The position numbers and the translations under genes were made by a program. The notes beneath the pieces were generated by a model. The model made no database searches. It had not been told where the DNA came from and worked only from the letters and a program-made list of their open reading frames with translations. Source: Bradyrhizobium iriomotense (GTDB lineage Bacteria > Pseudomonadota > Alphaproteobacteria > Rhizobiales > Xanthobacteraceae). Taken from it: a stretch of 64,000 nt of DNA. Shown one piece after another: positions 17,485 to 26,908 of the stretch (the stretch's first letter is position 1; every line of letters begins with the position of its first letter). Where the stretch lies: the NCBI RefSeq assembly GCF_030160715.1, contig NZ_BSOW01000014.1, forward strand, positions 186,001 through 250,000, in the 5' to 3' direction.

Positions 17485-19569
17485 ATGCGTGAGGGAGCCG
17501 AAGTGCGGCTTGCCGTCGATATCGGAGGAACGTTCACCGATATCGTGCTGGACATAGGTTTGGATCGCAAGACGCGTAAGGTGCTGACGACGCCGACGCG
17601 ACCCGAGCAGGCGGTGCTCGACGGCATTCGTCTTATTCTTACTGACGCGCGTGCGCATATCAGCGATATCGACGTCTTCATCCACGGCACGACGCTGGCG
17701 ACCAACGCCATCATCGAGCGCCGCGGCGCGAAGACCGCGCTGATCGCCACCGACGGCTTTCGCGACGTGCTCGATATCGGCACCGAGAGCCGCTACGATC
17801 AGTATGATCTCACCATCGACAAGCCGAAGCCGCTGGCGCCGCGCAGCCTGCGCTTCACCGTTCCCGAGCGCGTGGATGCGCATGGCGCGGTGCGGCTGCC
17901 GCTCGATGAGGCCGCGGTGCGCGCGCTGGTGCCGAAATTGCGTGCGCAGAATGTCGAAAGCGTCGCCATCGCCTTCCTGCACTCCTATGCCAATCCCGAG
18001 CATGAGCGACGCGCGGCCGCGATCCTCGCGCAGGAGATGCCCGGCATCTCCGTGACGATGTCCTCGGCGGTGTGCCCCGAGATCCGCGAATATGAGCGCA
18101 CCTCGACCGCCGTCGCCAATGCCTATGTGCAGCCTTTGATCGACGGCTATCTCGCGCGCATGGCCGAGGCGCTGGAGGTCGAGCAGTTCCGCGGCGCGAT
18201 CTATCTCGTGACCTCCGGCGGCGGCGTCACCTCGATCGAGACGGCGCGGCGCTTTCCGGTACGTCTGGTCGAATCCGGTCCTGCGGGCGGCGCGATCTTC
18301 GCCGCGCAGATCGCGGCGCGGTTGGGGGAGAGCAAGGTGCTCTCCTTCGACATGGGCGGCACCACGGCAAAAATCTGCCTGATCGAAAAGTATCAGCCGG
18401 AGACCTCGCGCGTGTTCGAGGTCGATCGCGCCGCGCGCTTCCTGAAGGGCTCGGGCCTGCCGGTGCGCATTCCCGTGATCGAGATGGTCGAGATCGGCGC
18501 CGGCGGCGGCTCGATCGCGCGGATCGACGCCATGAAGCGCGTCACCGTCGGTCCCGAGAGTGCGTCGTCTGAGCCGGGCCCGGCATGCTACGGCCGCGGC
18601 GGCACGCGGCCTGCGGTGACCGATGCGGACGTCGCACTCGGCATGATCGATCCTGACGCCTTCGCCGGCGGCACGATCAAGCTCGATCCCGAGCTATCGA
18701 AACAGGCGCTGCTGCACGACGTCGGTGAGGCGCTGGGCCTCTCGGCGGAGAATGCCGCCTATGCCGTGCACGAGGTCGTCTGCGAGAACATGGCGAGCGC
18801 GGCGCGCGTGCACGCAGTCGAGCGCGGCGCGGTGGCGGGCCAGCATACGTTGATCGCCTTCGGTGGCGCCGCGCCGCTGCATGCGGCGCGCGTTGCCGAG
18901 AAGATCGGCGTCTCCCGGGTGATCGTGCCGTCGAATGCCGGCGTCGGCTCGGCCGTCGGATTTCTGGCCGCGCCCATCGCCTATGAGCTCGTGCGTAGCC
19001 GCCATGTCCGGCTCGACGGTTTCGATACCGCGGCAGTCTCCGATCTCTTGCATGAGATGGCGACCGAGGCGCGGGCGCTGGTCGAGCCCGGTGCTGCCGG
19101 CGCGCCCGTGCGCGAACGCCGTGCCGCCTTCATGCGTTATGTCGGCCAGGGCCACGAGATCACGGTCGAGCTGCCGAACCGGCCGCTGACCGCGGCCGAT
19201 CTCGCGGGCTTGCGAAAATCCTTCGAGACCGATTACGCCGCAATGTTCGAGCGCCCGATCCCGGGTGCCGCGATCGAGGTGCTGAGCTGGTCGGTGCTGG
19301 CGACCACCGAGCCGCGCAATCCGCCGGTCGTCGATGCCGTGGCGCGCAAGCCGGCCGGCAAGGCATCCGGCAGCCGAAAGTTCTTCGACGGAAGGGCAGG
19401 GCGTTTGGTCGAAATCCCCTTGTACCGCCGCGAGGACATGGCGCCCGGCGCGACCATCGCCGGCCCCGCCGTGATCGCGGAAGACGAGACCTCGACTTTC
19501 GTCTCGACCAGTTTTGACGCCCACATCGACGGTGCGGGCAGCATCGTCATGGAACGGAAGGCGGCGTGA
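17485..19569 (+). CDS. Hydantoinase/oxoprolinase subunit A (HyuA-like)
   Basis: A 694-residue HyuA/OplA-type subunit of an ATP-dependent hydantoinase, oxoprolinase or acetone-carboxylase-like enzyme. N-terminal RLAVDIGGTFTDIVLD and central LSFDMGGTTAKICLI are actin-fold phosphate-binding motifs, and GAGGGSIARID is a family landmark. It forms a pair with the following HyuB gene, overlapping by 4 bases (GTGA). It probably performs ATP-dependent opening or carboxylation of a cyclic amide; the substrate is not determined. Confidence 0.9.
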   Translation: MREGAEVRLAVDIGGTFTDIVLDIGLDRKTRKVLTTPTRPEQAVLDGIRLILTDARAHISDIDVFIHGTTLATNAIIERRGAKTALIATDGFRDVLDIGTESRYDQYDLTIDKPKPLAPRSLRFTVPERVDAHGAVRLPLDEAAVRALVPKLRAQNVESVAIAFLHSYANPEHERRAAAILAQEMPGISVTMSSAVCPEIREYERTSTAVANAYVQPLIDGYLARMAEALEVEQFRGAIYLVTSGGGVTSIETARRFPVRLVESGPAGGAIFAAQIAARLGESKVLSFDMGGTTAKICLIEKYQPETSRVFEVDRAARFLKGSGLPVRIPVIEMVEIGAGGGSIARIDAMKRVTVGPESASSEPGPACYGRGGTRPAVTDADVALGMIDPDAFAGGTIKLDPELSKQALLHDVGEALGLSAENAAYAVHEVVCENMASAARVHAVERGAVAGQHTLIAFGGAAPLHAARVAEKIGVSRVIVPSNAGVGSAVGFLAAPIAYELVRSRHVRLDGFDTAAVSDLLHEMATEARALVEPGAAGAPVRERRAAFMRYVGQGHEITVELPNRPLTAADLAGLRKSFETDYAAMFERPIPGAAIEVLSWSVLATTEPRNPPVVDAVARKPAGKASGSRKFFDGRAGRLVEIPLYRREDMAPGATIAGPAVIAEDETSTFVSTSFDAHIDGAGSIVMERKAA

Positions 19570-21239
19570 CCATGAATAACGCAAGCACAAGCCTGATCGA
19601 TCTTCAGATCATGTGGCACCGCTTGATCGCGGTGGTTGAGGAACAGGGGCAGGTGCTGCTTCGCACCGCCTTCAGCCCGATCGTGCGCGAATGCGGCGAT
19701 CTCTCCGCCGGCGTGTTCGACCTCAGGGGCCGCATGCTGGCGCAGGCCGTGACAGGCACGCCGGGTCACGTCAACTCGATGGCGGAATCCGTCAAGCACT
19801 TCATCGCCCATTTTCCGCTGGAGACGATGAAGGAGGGCGATGCCTACATCACCAACGATCCCTGGATGGGTACCGGCCATCTCAATGACTTCGTCGTCAC
19901 CACGCCCTGCTTCAAGAACGGCAAGCTGGTTGCGCTGTTCTCCTGCACCAGCCATCTCATGGATATCGGCGGCATCGGCTTCGGCCCTGATGCCACCGAC
20001 GTCTTCATGGAGGGGCTCTATATCCCCATGCTGAAGCTGATCGACCAGGGCGTCGTCAACGAGACGCTGATGGCAATGATCCGCACCAACACGCGGCTGC
20101 CGATCGATACCGAGGGCGACACCTATTCGCTCGCCGGCTGCAATGATGTCGGCTGCGAGCGCCTGGTCGAGATGATGACCGAGTTCGGCATCGACACGCT
20201 CGATGAGCTCGGCGACTACATCTGTGACCGCTCGCGCGAGGCCGTGCTCGCCGAGATCGCGAAGCTGCCGAAAGGGTCCTGGCGCAACACCATGATCGTC
20301 GACGGCTACGACGTGCCGGTGACGCTGTCGGCGATGCTGACGATCTCGGAGAAGGGCATTCACGTCGATTTCACCGGCACCTCGCCGGCCTCGAAATTCG
20401 GCATCAACGTGCCGCTCTCCTACACCACTGCCTACACCGTCTTCGGCCTCGGCTGCGTCGTCGCCTCGGAGATTCCCAACAATGCCGGCTCGCTCTCGCC
20501 GTTGACGGTGTCGGCACCATCAGGCGCGATCCTCAATGCGCCAAAGCCTGCGCCGGTGGCATCGCGTCACGTGATCGGCCAGATGCTGCCCGACGTCGTG
20601 TTCGGCTGCCTGCGCCAGATCATCCCCGAGCGCGTGCCGGCCGAAGGCACCTCGTGCCTGTGGAATCTCAACGTGCGCGGACAGACGCGCAGCGGTGCCG
20701 GCGGCAATTACGGGTTCTCGATGGCGGTGACCAGCAATGGCGGTACCGGCGCGCGCTTTGCCAAGGACGGGCTGTCGGCAACCGCCTATCCGAGCGGGGT
20801 GCGCGGCACGCCGGTCGAGATCGCGGAGACGCAGACGCCGCTGATCTTCTGGCGCAAGGAGCTGCGCCCCGATTCCGGCGGTGCGGGTCGCACCCGCGGC
20901 GGTCTCGGCCAGATCATCGAGGTCGGTAGCGGCGTCGATGCACCGTTCGACATTCTGGCGGCGTTCGATCGCATCGATCATCCGCCGCGCGGCCGCGATG
21001 GCGGGCGCGACGGTGAGGCCGGCTATGTCGGGCTGAAGTCCGGCCAGAAGCTGCGCGGAAAAGGCTTTCAGCAGGTGCCGCCGGAGGATCGCCTCGTCGT
21101 GCTGACGCCGGGCGGCGCCGGCATCGGCGATCCCCGCCAGCGTGAACGGACCAGCGTGCAGGAGGACGTCGAGAGCGGGTTGGTCTCGGCGGACAATGCG
21201 GCCGCGGTTTATGGATTCGAGGGCGTGATGCGTCGCTAA
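19566..21239 (+). CDS. Hydantoinase/oxoprolinase subunit B (HyuB-like)
   Basis: A 557-residue HyuB-type subunit that partners the upstream HyuA protein. Family landmarks are AFSPIVRECGDLSAGVFD, GTPGHVNSMAESVKHF, TNDPWMGTGHLND and the C-terminal GGAGIGDPRQRE. GTG at 19566 overlaps the hyuA stop; ATG at 19572 is possible. The gene ends the long catabolic run. Its last arginine codon and TAA stop already belong to a 106-bp palindromic repeat. Confidence 0.9.
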   Translation: MTMNNASTSLIDLQIMWHRLIAVVEEQGQVLLRTAFSPIVRECGDLSAGVFDLRGRMLAQAVTGTPGHVNSMAESVKHFIAHFPLETMKEGDAYITNDPWMGTGHLNDFVVTTPCFKNGKLVALFSCTSHLMDIGGIGFGPDATDVFMEGLYIPMLKLIDQGVVNETLMAMIRTNTRLPIDTEGDTYSLAGCNDVGCERLVEMMTEFGIDTLDELGDYICDRSREAVLAEIAKLPKGSWRNTMIVDGYDVPVTLSAMLTISEKGIHVDFTGTSPASKFGINVPLSYTTAYTVFGLGCVVASEIPNNAGSLSPLTVSAPSGAILNAPKPAPVASRHVIGQMLPDVVFGCLRQIIPERVPAEGTSCLWNLNVRGQTRSGAGGNYGFSMAVTSNGGTGARFAKDGLSATAYPSGVRGTPVEIAETQTPLIFWRKELRPDSGGAGRTRGGLGQIIEVGSGVDAPFDILAAFDRIDHPPRGRDGGRDGEAGYVGLKSGQKLRGKGFQQVPPEDRLVVLTPGGAGIGDPRQRERTSVQEDVESGLVSADNAAAVYGFEGVMRR

Positions 21240-21340
21240 AGCGCGATGAGATTGGGATGAATCGTCATCGCGCTTTAGGTTGTTGTTTGAGCATGATCTT
21301 TTCGGAAAACCGCTTCGCACTTTTCCGGATCATGCTCTAG
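21235..21340. repeat. 106-bp two-hairpin repeat element, copy A
   Basis: The element contains two adjacent hairpins. The first has 13-bp arms TAAAGCGCGATGA and TCATCGCGCTTTA; the second has GAGCATGATC and GATCATGCTC as outer arms. The same 106 bases occur in reverse orientation at 47175-47280 with only 4 mismatches. Here it fills the whole gap between two convergent genes, contains both their stop codons, and may act as a bidirectional terminator. Confidence 0.9.
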
Positions 21341-22665
21341 GACCCGCCGCCGGGCTCCAGTGCCTCGCCGATCGCAAGCGGATGCGCCATCGTCTCGTGC
21401 AGGGCAGTGCGATCCAGCTCGCCCTCGGACATGCTGATCACGACGCAGGCGACGCCGTTGCCGATCAGATTGGTCAGCGCGCGGCACTCGCTCATGAACT
21501 TGTCGATGCCGACCAGGATCGCGATCGACTGGACGGGGATGTCGGGCACGATGGAGAGCGTTGCCGCCAGCGTGATGAAGCCGGCGCCGGTCACGCCCGA
21601 GGCGCCCTTCGAGGTGATCATGGCGATGCCCAGAATGCCGAGCTCCTGCCAGATCGTGAGGTTGGTGTTGGTCGCCTGGGCCAGAAACAACGTCGCCAGC
21701 GTCATGTAGATGTTGGTGCCGTCGAGGTTGAAGCTGTAGCCGGTCGGAATGACGAGGCCGACCACCGAGCGCGAGGCGCCGAGATGCTCCATCTTCTGGA
21801 TCATCTGCGGCAGCACCGTTTCCGATGACGAGGTGCCGAGCACGATCAAGAGCTCGTCCTTGATGTAGGCGATGAAACGCAGGATCGAGAAGCCGGCGAC
21901 GCGCGCGATCGAGCCGAGCACGATCAGCACGAACAGGATGCTGGTGAGATAGAACGTGCCGATCAGCGCGATGAGGTTGAGCAGCGAGCCGAGGCCGTAG
22001 GCGCCGACGGTGAAGGCCATGGCGCCGAACGCGCCGATCGGCGCGACGCGCACGACGATGCGGATGATGCCGAAGAACATCTTCGCCGCCTTGTCGACGG
22101 CCTCGACGATCGGCTCGCCGGCCTTGCCGAGGAAGGCGATGGAAAAGCCCGAAAGGATTGAGATCAGCAGCACCTGAAGGATGTCGCCGCGCGCGATCGC
22201 GCCGACATAGCTGTCCGGGATGATCGCCATCAGATGGGCGACGATGCCCTCTTCCTTGGCCTTGGTGACGTAGGTCGCCACCGACTTCGGATCGATCGTG
22301 GAGGGGTCGATGTTGAAGCCGTGCCCGGGCTGGAGCACCTCGCCGACGAGCAGGCCGACCGCGAGCGCCACTGTCGAGACGGTCTCGAAATAGATCAGCG
22401 CCTTCAGCCCGACCCGGCCGACCCGCTTGAGGTCGCCCATCGAGGAGATGCCATGCACCACCGTGCAGAAGATCACCGGCGCGATCATCATCTTGATCAG
22501 CGCGATGAAGCCGTCGCCCAGCGGCTTCAGCTCCTTGCCGAGGTCGGGATTGAAATAGCCGACCACGATCCCGAGCGCGATCGCGATCAGCACCTGGACG
22601 TAGAGGATCTTGTACCAGGGTTGATGACGACGATGGACGGCGGGCGGAATCGCGACTGACGTCAT
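21337..22665 (-). CDS. dctA: C4-dicarboxylate/amino acid:cation symporter (DctA)
   Basis: A 442-residue transporter of the DAACS (glutamate transporter-fold) family importing succinate, fumarate or malate. Visible landmarks are IKMMIAPVIFCTVVHGI, the serine-rich re-entrant loop LGTSSSETVLPQM, GYSFNLDGTNIYMTLA, and MITSKGASGVTGAGFI. Length and motifs match rhizobial DctA. It converges on hyuB, and its TAG stop lies within the 106-bp repeat. No dctBD two-component genes are visible in the window. Confidence 0.93.
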   Translation of the reverse strand: MTSVAIPPAVHRRHQPWYKILYVQVLIAIALGIVVGYFNPDLGKELKPLGDGFIALIKMMIAPVIFCTVVHGISSMGDLKRVGRVGLKALIYFETVSTVALAVGLLVGEVLQPGHGFNIDPSTIDPKSVATYVTKAKEEGIVAHLMAIIPDSYVGAIARGDILQVLLISILSGFSIAFLGKAGEPIVEAVDKAAKMFFGIIRIVVRVAPIGAFGAMAFTVGAYGLGSLLNLIALIGTFYLTSILFVLIVLGSIARVAGFSILRFIAYIKDELLIVLGTSSSETVLPQMIQKMEHLGASRSVVGLVIPTGYSFNLDGTNIYMTLATLFLAQATNTNLTIWQELGILGIAMITSKGASGVTGAGFITLAATLSIVPDIPVQSIAILVGIDKFMSECRALTNLIGNGVACVVISMSEGELDRTALHETMAHPLAIGEALEPGGGS

Positions 22666-22827
22666 GGAGTGCCCCGGATTGCATTGCAGGTCGGCGCCTT
22701 TTCATCATGGTCCGTCCGGGGCAGGGCCGATAATCACAATTTCGTCGGCACGCGCGGACCGCAGCGCAGCATCGTCATGCGCGGCTCCATCTGGCAAAGC
22801 CGATTGAAGCAGACTACATGCTGGGCC

Positions 22828-23634
22828 ATGGCAAAACGTCCGCTCGAAGATTTCGTCGGCCGCTACCTGCGTCTCTTCGTTCTGACCGGGGCAGGCTGCA
22901 GCACCAATTCCGGCATTCCCGATTATCGCGACAGCCAGGGCAACTGGAAGCGAACCCAGCCGGTCAAGTACCAGGCCTTCATGAGTGATGCGCGCACGCG
23001 GCAGCGATACTGGGCGCGGAGCCTGATCGGCTGGCGACGGTTCGGCCAGGCCGAGCCGAACGACGCGCACCATGCGTTGGCTCGCCTCGAGGCGAACGGG
23101 CAGTGCGAGATGCTGCTGACCCAGAACGTCGACCGGCTACATCAGTCGGCGGGCCACCGGCAGGTGATCGATCTTCACGGCCGGCTCGATCTCGTCCGCT
23201 GCATGGGCTGTGGCGAGAAGACGCCGCGCGATGCGTTCCAGCGCTCGCTCGGTCGCGCGAATGCCGCCTGGCTCGCGCTCGACGCTGCGGATGCGCCCGA
23301 TGGCGATGCCGATCTCGAACACGAGGATTTTTCGTCGTTCAACGTGCCAGCCTGCCAATCCTGCGGCGGCATCCTCAAGCCCGACGTCGTGTTCTTCGGC
23401 GAGAGCGTGCCGCGCGAGGTCGTTGCATCCGCGCAAGAACATCTGGAGCAGGCGGACGCCATGTTGATCGTCGGCTCATCGCTGATGGTCTATTCCGGCT
23501 TTCGCTTCGTGCAGATGGCGGCACGCAAGAACATTCCGATTGCCGCCGTCAATCTCGGACGCACCCGCGCGGACGATCTGTTGACGCTGAAAGTCGAAGA
23601 GCGCTGCGAAGCTGCGCTCGCATTCCTGCTGTGA
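22828..23634 (+). CDS. NAD-dependent protein deacetylase, Sir2 family
   Basis: A 268-residue sirtuin removing acyl groups from lysine with NAD+. It has the NAD-binding TGAGCSTNSGIPDYRD, TQNVDRLH, the catalytic His in DLHGRLD, a zinc ribbon with CMGC and CQSC pairs (about residues 130-180), and VGSSLMVYSG. The insertion between the two Cys pairs (AADAPDGDADLEHEDF) is acidic. ATG at 22828 is taken because it gives the standard N-terminus; the longer upstream frame is unsupported. It stands alone between divergent dctA and the quinoprotein genes. Confidence 0.93.
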   Translation: MAKRPLEDFVGRYLRLFVLTGAGCSTNSGIPDYRDSQGNWKRTQPVKYQAFMSDARTRQRYWARSLIGWRRFGQAEPNDAHHALARLEANGQCEMLLTQNVDRLHQSAGHRQVIDLHGRLDLVRCMGCGEKTPRDAFQRSLGRANAAWLALDAADAPDGDADLEHEDFSSFNVPACQSCGGILKPDVVFFGESVPREVVASAQEHLEQADAMLIVGSSLMVYSGFRFVQMAARKNIPIAAVNLGRTRADDLLTLKVEERCEAALAFLL

Positions 23635-23954
23635 GCATGCGCAGGGCTCCGCATCCGCACGGAGACTTGGTGATATCGCTGAAATAGTCAGCCCGACTGA
23701 CATTCCGCGTTCGCGTTCGGCGCACATTCCCCGATTGCACTCCGCGCGAACCGGCGTACTCTATGCCCGCGAGCGGGAGCAACAGCAGCCAATCCAACAG
23801 ACCAACCTCCTTGGGCGATCGACGCCGCGAGAGAGGGAAAGCTGTCGCCGACTCATCTGAAGGAGACAAACCGACACCGAACCGGGCTGCAAGCGTCCGT
23901 CGCAAGGACGTTCGCGAACATCGTCAAGAAACACACAAGCGGGAGGAACTGCAC
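23635..23954. other. Intergenic region upstream of the quinoprotein genes
   Basis: A 320-base gap with no credible gene; the frame opening at 23763 runs into the dehydrogenase but lacks conserved residues. It presumably holds the promoter of the dehydrogenase operon. I could not identify a convincing -35/-10 pair. Confidence 0.5.
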
Positions 23955-25673
23955 ATGAAGACGTGGTGGTGCTATTCTGGTCTGCCTCTTGTCGTTGGTG
24001 CGACACTCACCGTGTCGTCGGCTCTGGCTCAAACCGTGGACACTGCGCGCATCGAGGCTGCGGGCCAGAACGACTGGCTGACCTATCACGGTTCCTACAA
24101 GTCGTATCATTACAGCCCGTTGTCGCAGATCAATGCGGGCAATGTCGGCAATCTGAGCGTGGCCTGGATGCACATTCCCGGCCGCTCTACCCGCGGCCTG
24201 CAGTCGATGCCGGTCGCCGCTGATGGCGTGCTCTACTACTCGGGGTCCTACAGCCGGGTGTTCGCGCTCAATGGCGCGACCGGCGAGGTCATCTGGTCCT
24301 ATTTCCCCGAGCTCGACGAGGCGCTGATCGCCCGCCAGACTCATTCTCCCTATAATCGCGGCGTCGCGCTCGGCGAAGGCAAGGTCTTCGTCGGCACGAT
24401 GGACGGCCGCTTGTTCGGGCTGGATGCGAAGACGGGCAAGGTTCTCTGGGAAACCAAGCTTATCGACTCGCAGAAGCTGACGGTCGGCTTCACCGGTGCG
24501 CCGCTCTATGCCAAGGGCACCGTGATCATCGGCTCGCAGGGCGGCGAGTGGCCGGGCCGCGGTCCGATCTTCGCCGTGGACGCCACGACGGGCAAAAAGA
24601 AGTGGGAGTTCCTCACGGTCGCCGGCACCGACGATGCCATGAAGACGTGGGGCAACGATTCCTGGCGCACCGGCGGCGGTGGCGGCTGGATGCCGGGCAC
24701 TTACGATTCCGAGACCAACACAGTCCTGTGGGGCACCGCCAATCCGGCGCCGCTCTATGACTGGTCGGGCGCCGACTTCAAGACTCAGGGCGCGCGGCCC
24801 GGCGACAATCTTTACACGAGCTCGGTGATCGGTCTCGATCTCGATACCGGCAAGCTGAAGTTCTATCATCAGGAGCTGCCGCACGACGCCTGGGACTTCG
24901 ACAGCGCAGTCGGCGAATTCGTGATGCTCGAGCGCGACGGCCAGAAATACGTGGTTCATCCGAACAAGGGCGGCTTCGTCTTCGTCTACGACCGCAACCT
25001 CGCCGTGAAAAACGTCTGGCCGCTCGTCCAGAACATCAACTTCGTCAAGTCTATCGACCCGAAGACGGGCGAGCTGATCGGCCGTCGCGACTTCTCCGTC
25101 GGTAAGGTCACCGAAATGCCGCTGTGCCCATACATTGGAGGCGGGATTAGCTGGAACTCCGGCTCATACAATCCGAAGACGGGCCTCTACTACAAGCTCG
25201 GCCAGGAATGGTGCATGACGCTGGACATCCAGAAAACGACGCCAGTCACCACACCCCAGGCCCAGCTCAACATTGGCGCCGATTTCAAGATGGCGCCTCC
25301 TCCGAGCGGCGAGATCTACGGACACCTCGACGCGCGTGATCCGATCACGGGAGAGAAGAAGTGGGAGGTTCGCTACCCCGAGCCGCCGCTCGGCAGCGTA
25401 CTGTCGACTGCGGGCAATCTCGTATTCGTACCTGACTCCCGCGGCATCCTTCATGCCTATGACGCCGACAATGGCGCCGAGTTGTGGAACCACTCCGACG
25501 GCACCGGTCATCAGGGCGGCATCATCAGCTACTCCGCGAACGGCAAGCAGTACATTGCCGTGACGGCCGGCTTTGGCGGCATGTTGTCGGACGACTACGC
25601 ACCGAACTTCGGCGGCGTCTACAAGAGCATGCCGCGCGATGACGGCGCGCTGATCGTCTACAGCCTGAAATAG
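23955..25673 (+). CDS. PQQ-dependent alcohol dehydrogenase (periplasmic quinoprotein)
   Basis: A 572-residue quinoprotein with a signal peptide (LPLVVGATLTVSSALAQ) and repeated beta-propeller W-motifs such as LDAKTGKVLWE and VDATTGKKKWE. The segment WGNDSWRTGGGGGWMPGTYD should carry PQQ/metal contacts and the catalytic Asp; the residue two before that Asp is Thr, not the Asp of lanthanide (XoxF-type) enzymes, which suggests a Ca-type enzyme. The usual vicinal Cys-Cys pair before the NRG motif is replaced by THSPYNRG. It has a strong GGGAGGA ribosome site. Electrons probably pass to the cytochrome c encoded next. Confidence 0.9.
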   Translation: MKTWWCYSGLPLVVGATLTVSSALAQTVDTARIEAAGQNDWLTYHGSYKSYHYSPLSQINAGNVGNLSVAWMHIPGRSTRGLQSMPVAADGVLYYSGSYSRVFALNGATGEVIWSYFPELDEALIARQTHSPYNRGVALGEGKVFVGTMDGRLFGLDAKTGKVLWETKLIDSQKLTVGFTGAPLYAKGTVIIGSQGGEWPGRGPIFAVDATTGKKKWEFLTVAGTDDAMKTWGNDSWRTGGGGGWMPGTYDSETNTVLWGTANPAPLYDWSGADFKTQGARPGDNLYTSSVIGLDLDTGKLKFYHQELPHDAWDFDSAVGEFVMLERDGQKYVVHPNKGGFVFVYDRNLAVKNVWPLVQNINFVKSIDPKTGELIGRRDFSVGKVTEMPLCPYIGGGISWNSGSYNPKTGLYYKLGQEWCMTLDIQKTTPVTTPQAQLNIGADFKMAPPPSGEIYGHLDARDPITGEKKWEVRYPEPPLGSVLSTAGNLVFVPDSRGILHAYDADNGAELWNHSDGTGHQGGIISYSANGKQYIAVTAGFGGMLSDDYAPNFGGVYKSMPRDDGALIVYSLK

Positions 25674-25693
25674 TCTCGTCGCGAAACGAGCTG

Positions 25694-25723
25694 CCGGGGA
25701 GCGGGCGCAAGCCTGCTCCTCGG
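25694..25723. other. Intercistronic hairpin
   Basis: CCGGGGAGCGGGC and GCCTGCTCCTCGG pair as a 13-bp stem with two G-T wobbles around a GCAA tetraloop, between the dehydrogenase and cytochrome genes. No T tract follows, so an mRNA-stabilising or attenuating role is likelier than full termination. Confidence 0.5.
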
Positions 25724-25763
25724 TCCGTTGAAGTGCCGGTTTAGCAAACTGGAGCGAGACGCC

Positions 25764-26108
25764 TTGAAATCGTCCGTAAAGAGGATCGCCGCATTGCCGG
25801 TGGCAGTGCTGGCTGTTTCATTGTCGTGTGTCGCCGCGGCGCAGTCGCCGACGCCTGCGCCTGACAGCGAGACGTTCGACGTCGAGCAATTGTTCGCGGG
25901 CACTTGTGGCTTTTGTCACTCCGAGGGCGGCCGGGCTGCCGGCAAGGGACCGCAGCTGATGAACACGCCGCGCGACGACGATTTCATTCGCAACCGCATC
26001 AAGCATGGCAAGCAAGGCGCGATGCCGGCCTTCGACGGCGCTCTGACCGATTCGCAGATCGATCAGATCGTCACGTACATTCGCGCCCTCAAGCCGCGCG
26101 CGGGCTGA
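25764..26108 (+). CDS. c-type cytochrome, class I
   Basis: A 114-residue exported monoheme cytochrome. It has a signal peptide (IAALPVAVLAVSLSCVAAA), the haem-binding CGFCH near residue 48, and the probable axial Met in GAMPAF. TTG at 25764 follows a GGAG site at about 8 bases and gives a clean leader; an earlier TTG at 25728 is less likely. It is the probable electron acceptor of the adjacent quinoprotein dehydrogenase. Confidence 0.85.
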   Translation: MKSSVKRIAALPVAVLAVSLSCVAAAQSPTPAPDSETFDVEQLFAGTCGFCHSEGGRAAGKGPQLMNTPRDDDFIRNRIKHGKQGAMPAFDGALTDSQIDQIVTYIRALKPRAG

Positions 26109-26138
26109 GCTGCGACGCGTCAACACGAGGCCTTCGGA

Positions 26139-26906
26139 ATGAAGATGATCCTCTCGCTCATGATCGGTGCCGCCATCTTACTTTCGGCGCCGGCGCAGGC
26201 GCGAACCCTGGAGGCGATCCGCTCCTCCGGCGAGCTCGGGCTGTGCGCCCATCCCAACTCGCTTCCCTTCGCCAGCAAGGCCGGCGATCCGCCCGGATTT
26301 CAGGTCGAATTGGGGCGGGCGCTGGCACGCGAGCTCGGCGTCTCGCTCAGGCTCGACTGGATCATCACGCAGTATCAGATGCGCAGCGCTGCTTGCGATA
26401 TTCTTCTCGACATCATCGCCGACCGTGAGGCGCAGGGCGAGACCCGCCTGCGCATCTCGAAGCCGTACTACCGCACGGGCGTTGCACTGGCGGTGCCGTC
26501 GTCCAGCGCGCTCACCTCGTTCAAGAGCCTGAACGAGCACACCAAGGTCGGCGTGCAGGTCGGCTCCGTCGCCGCCATGATCATCGGTCAGCGCCGCGTG
26601 CCGACGTCGACCTTCGGCTTCGAGAGCGACAGCCTTGACGCGCTGTCGAACAATGAGCTCGACGCTGCCGCGGTCACGCCGACGGCGGCGAGCTATTTCA
26701 ATCTCACGCATCCCGAGAGGCCGCTTCGGATCCTCGATCGTGACGAGAGCGTGACCGATCTCAACTGGAATGTCGCCGTCGGCATGGTTCGCCCGGACGA
26801 TGCGTTACGCGGCGCGATCGATGGGGCGATCGACCGCTTGCGGGCCGACGGCACAATCGAGCGGATCTATCGTCGCTACGGTATTGTCCTCGAGGCGCCG
26901 AGATAG
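26139..26906 (+). CDS. Quinoprotein-associated periplasmic binding protein (XoxJ/MoxJ-like)
   Basis: A 255-residue family-3-type binding protein with a signal peptide (MIGAAILLSAPAQA). The N-terminus GELGLCAHPNSLPFAS and the segment RSAACDILLDIIADRE match the XoxJ/MoxJ-like proteins found beside PQQ alcohol dehydrogenases, which are thought to help activate the quinoprotein rather than import a solute. No permease gene accompanies it, which supports that reading. Confidence 0.85.
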   Translation: MKMILSLMIGAAILLSAPAQARTLEAIRSSGELGLCAHPNSLPFASKAGDPPGFQVELGRALARELGVSLRLDWIITQYQMRSAACDILLDIIADREAQGETRLRISKPYYRTGVALAVPSSSALTSFKSLNEHTKVGVQVGSVAAMIIGQRRVPTSTFGFESDSLDALSNNELDAAAVTPTAASYFNLTHPERPLRILDRDESVTDLNWNVAVGMVRPDDALRGAIDGAIDRLRADGTIERIYRRYGIVLEAPR

Positions 26907-26908
26907 CC

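Noticed and set aside
23955..25673. XoxF-type lanthanide methanol dehydrogenase
   Set aside because: The position two residues before the probable catalytic Asp is Thr, not Asp, although the neighbouring XoxJ-like gene suggested it.
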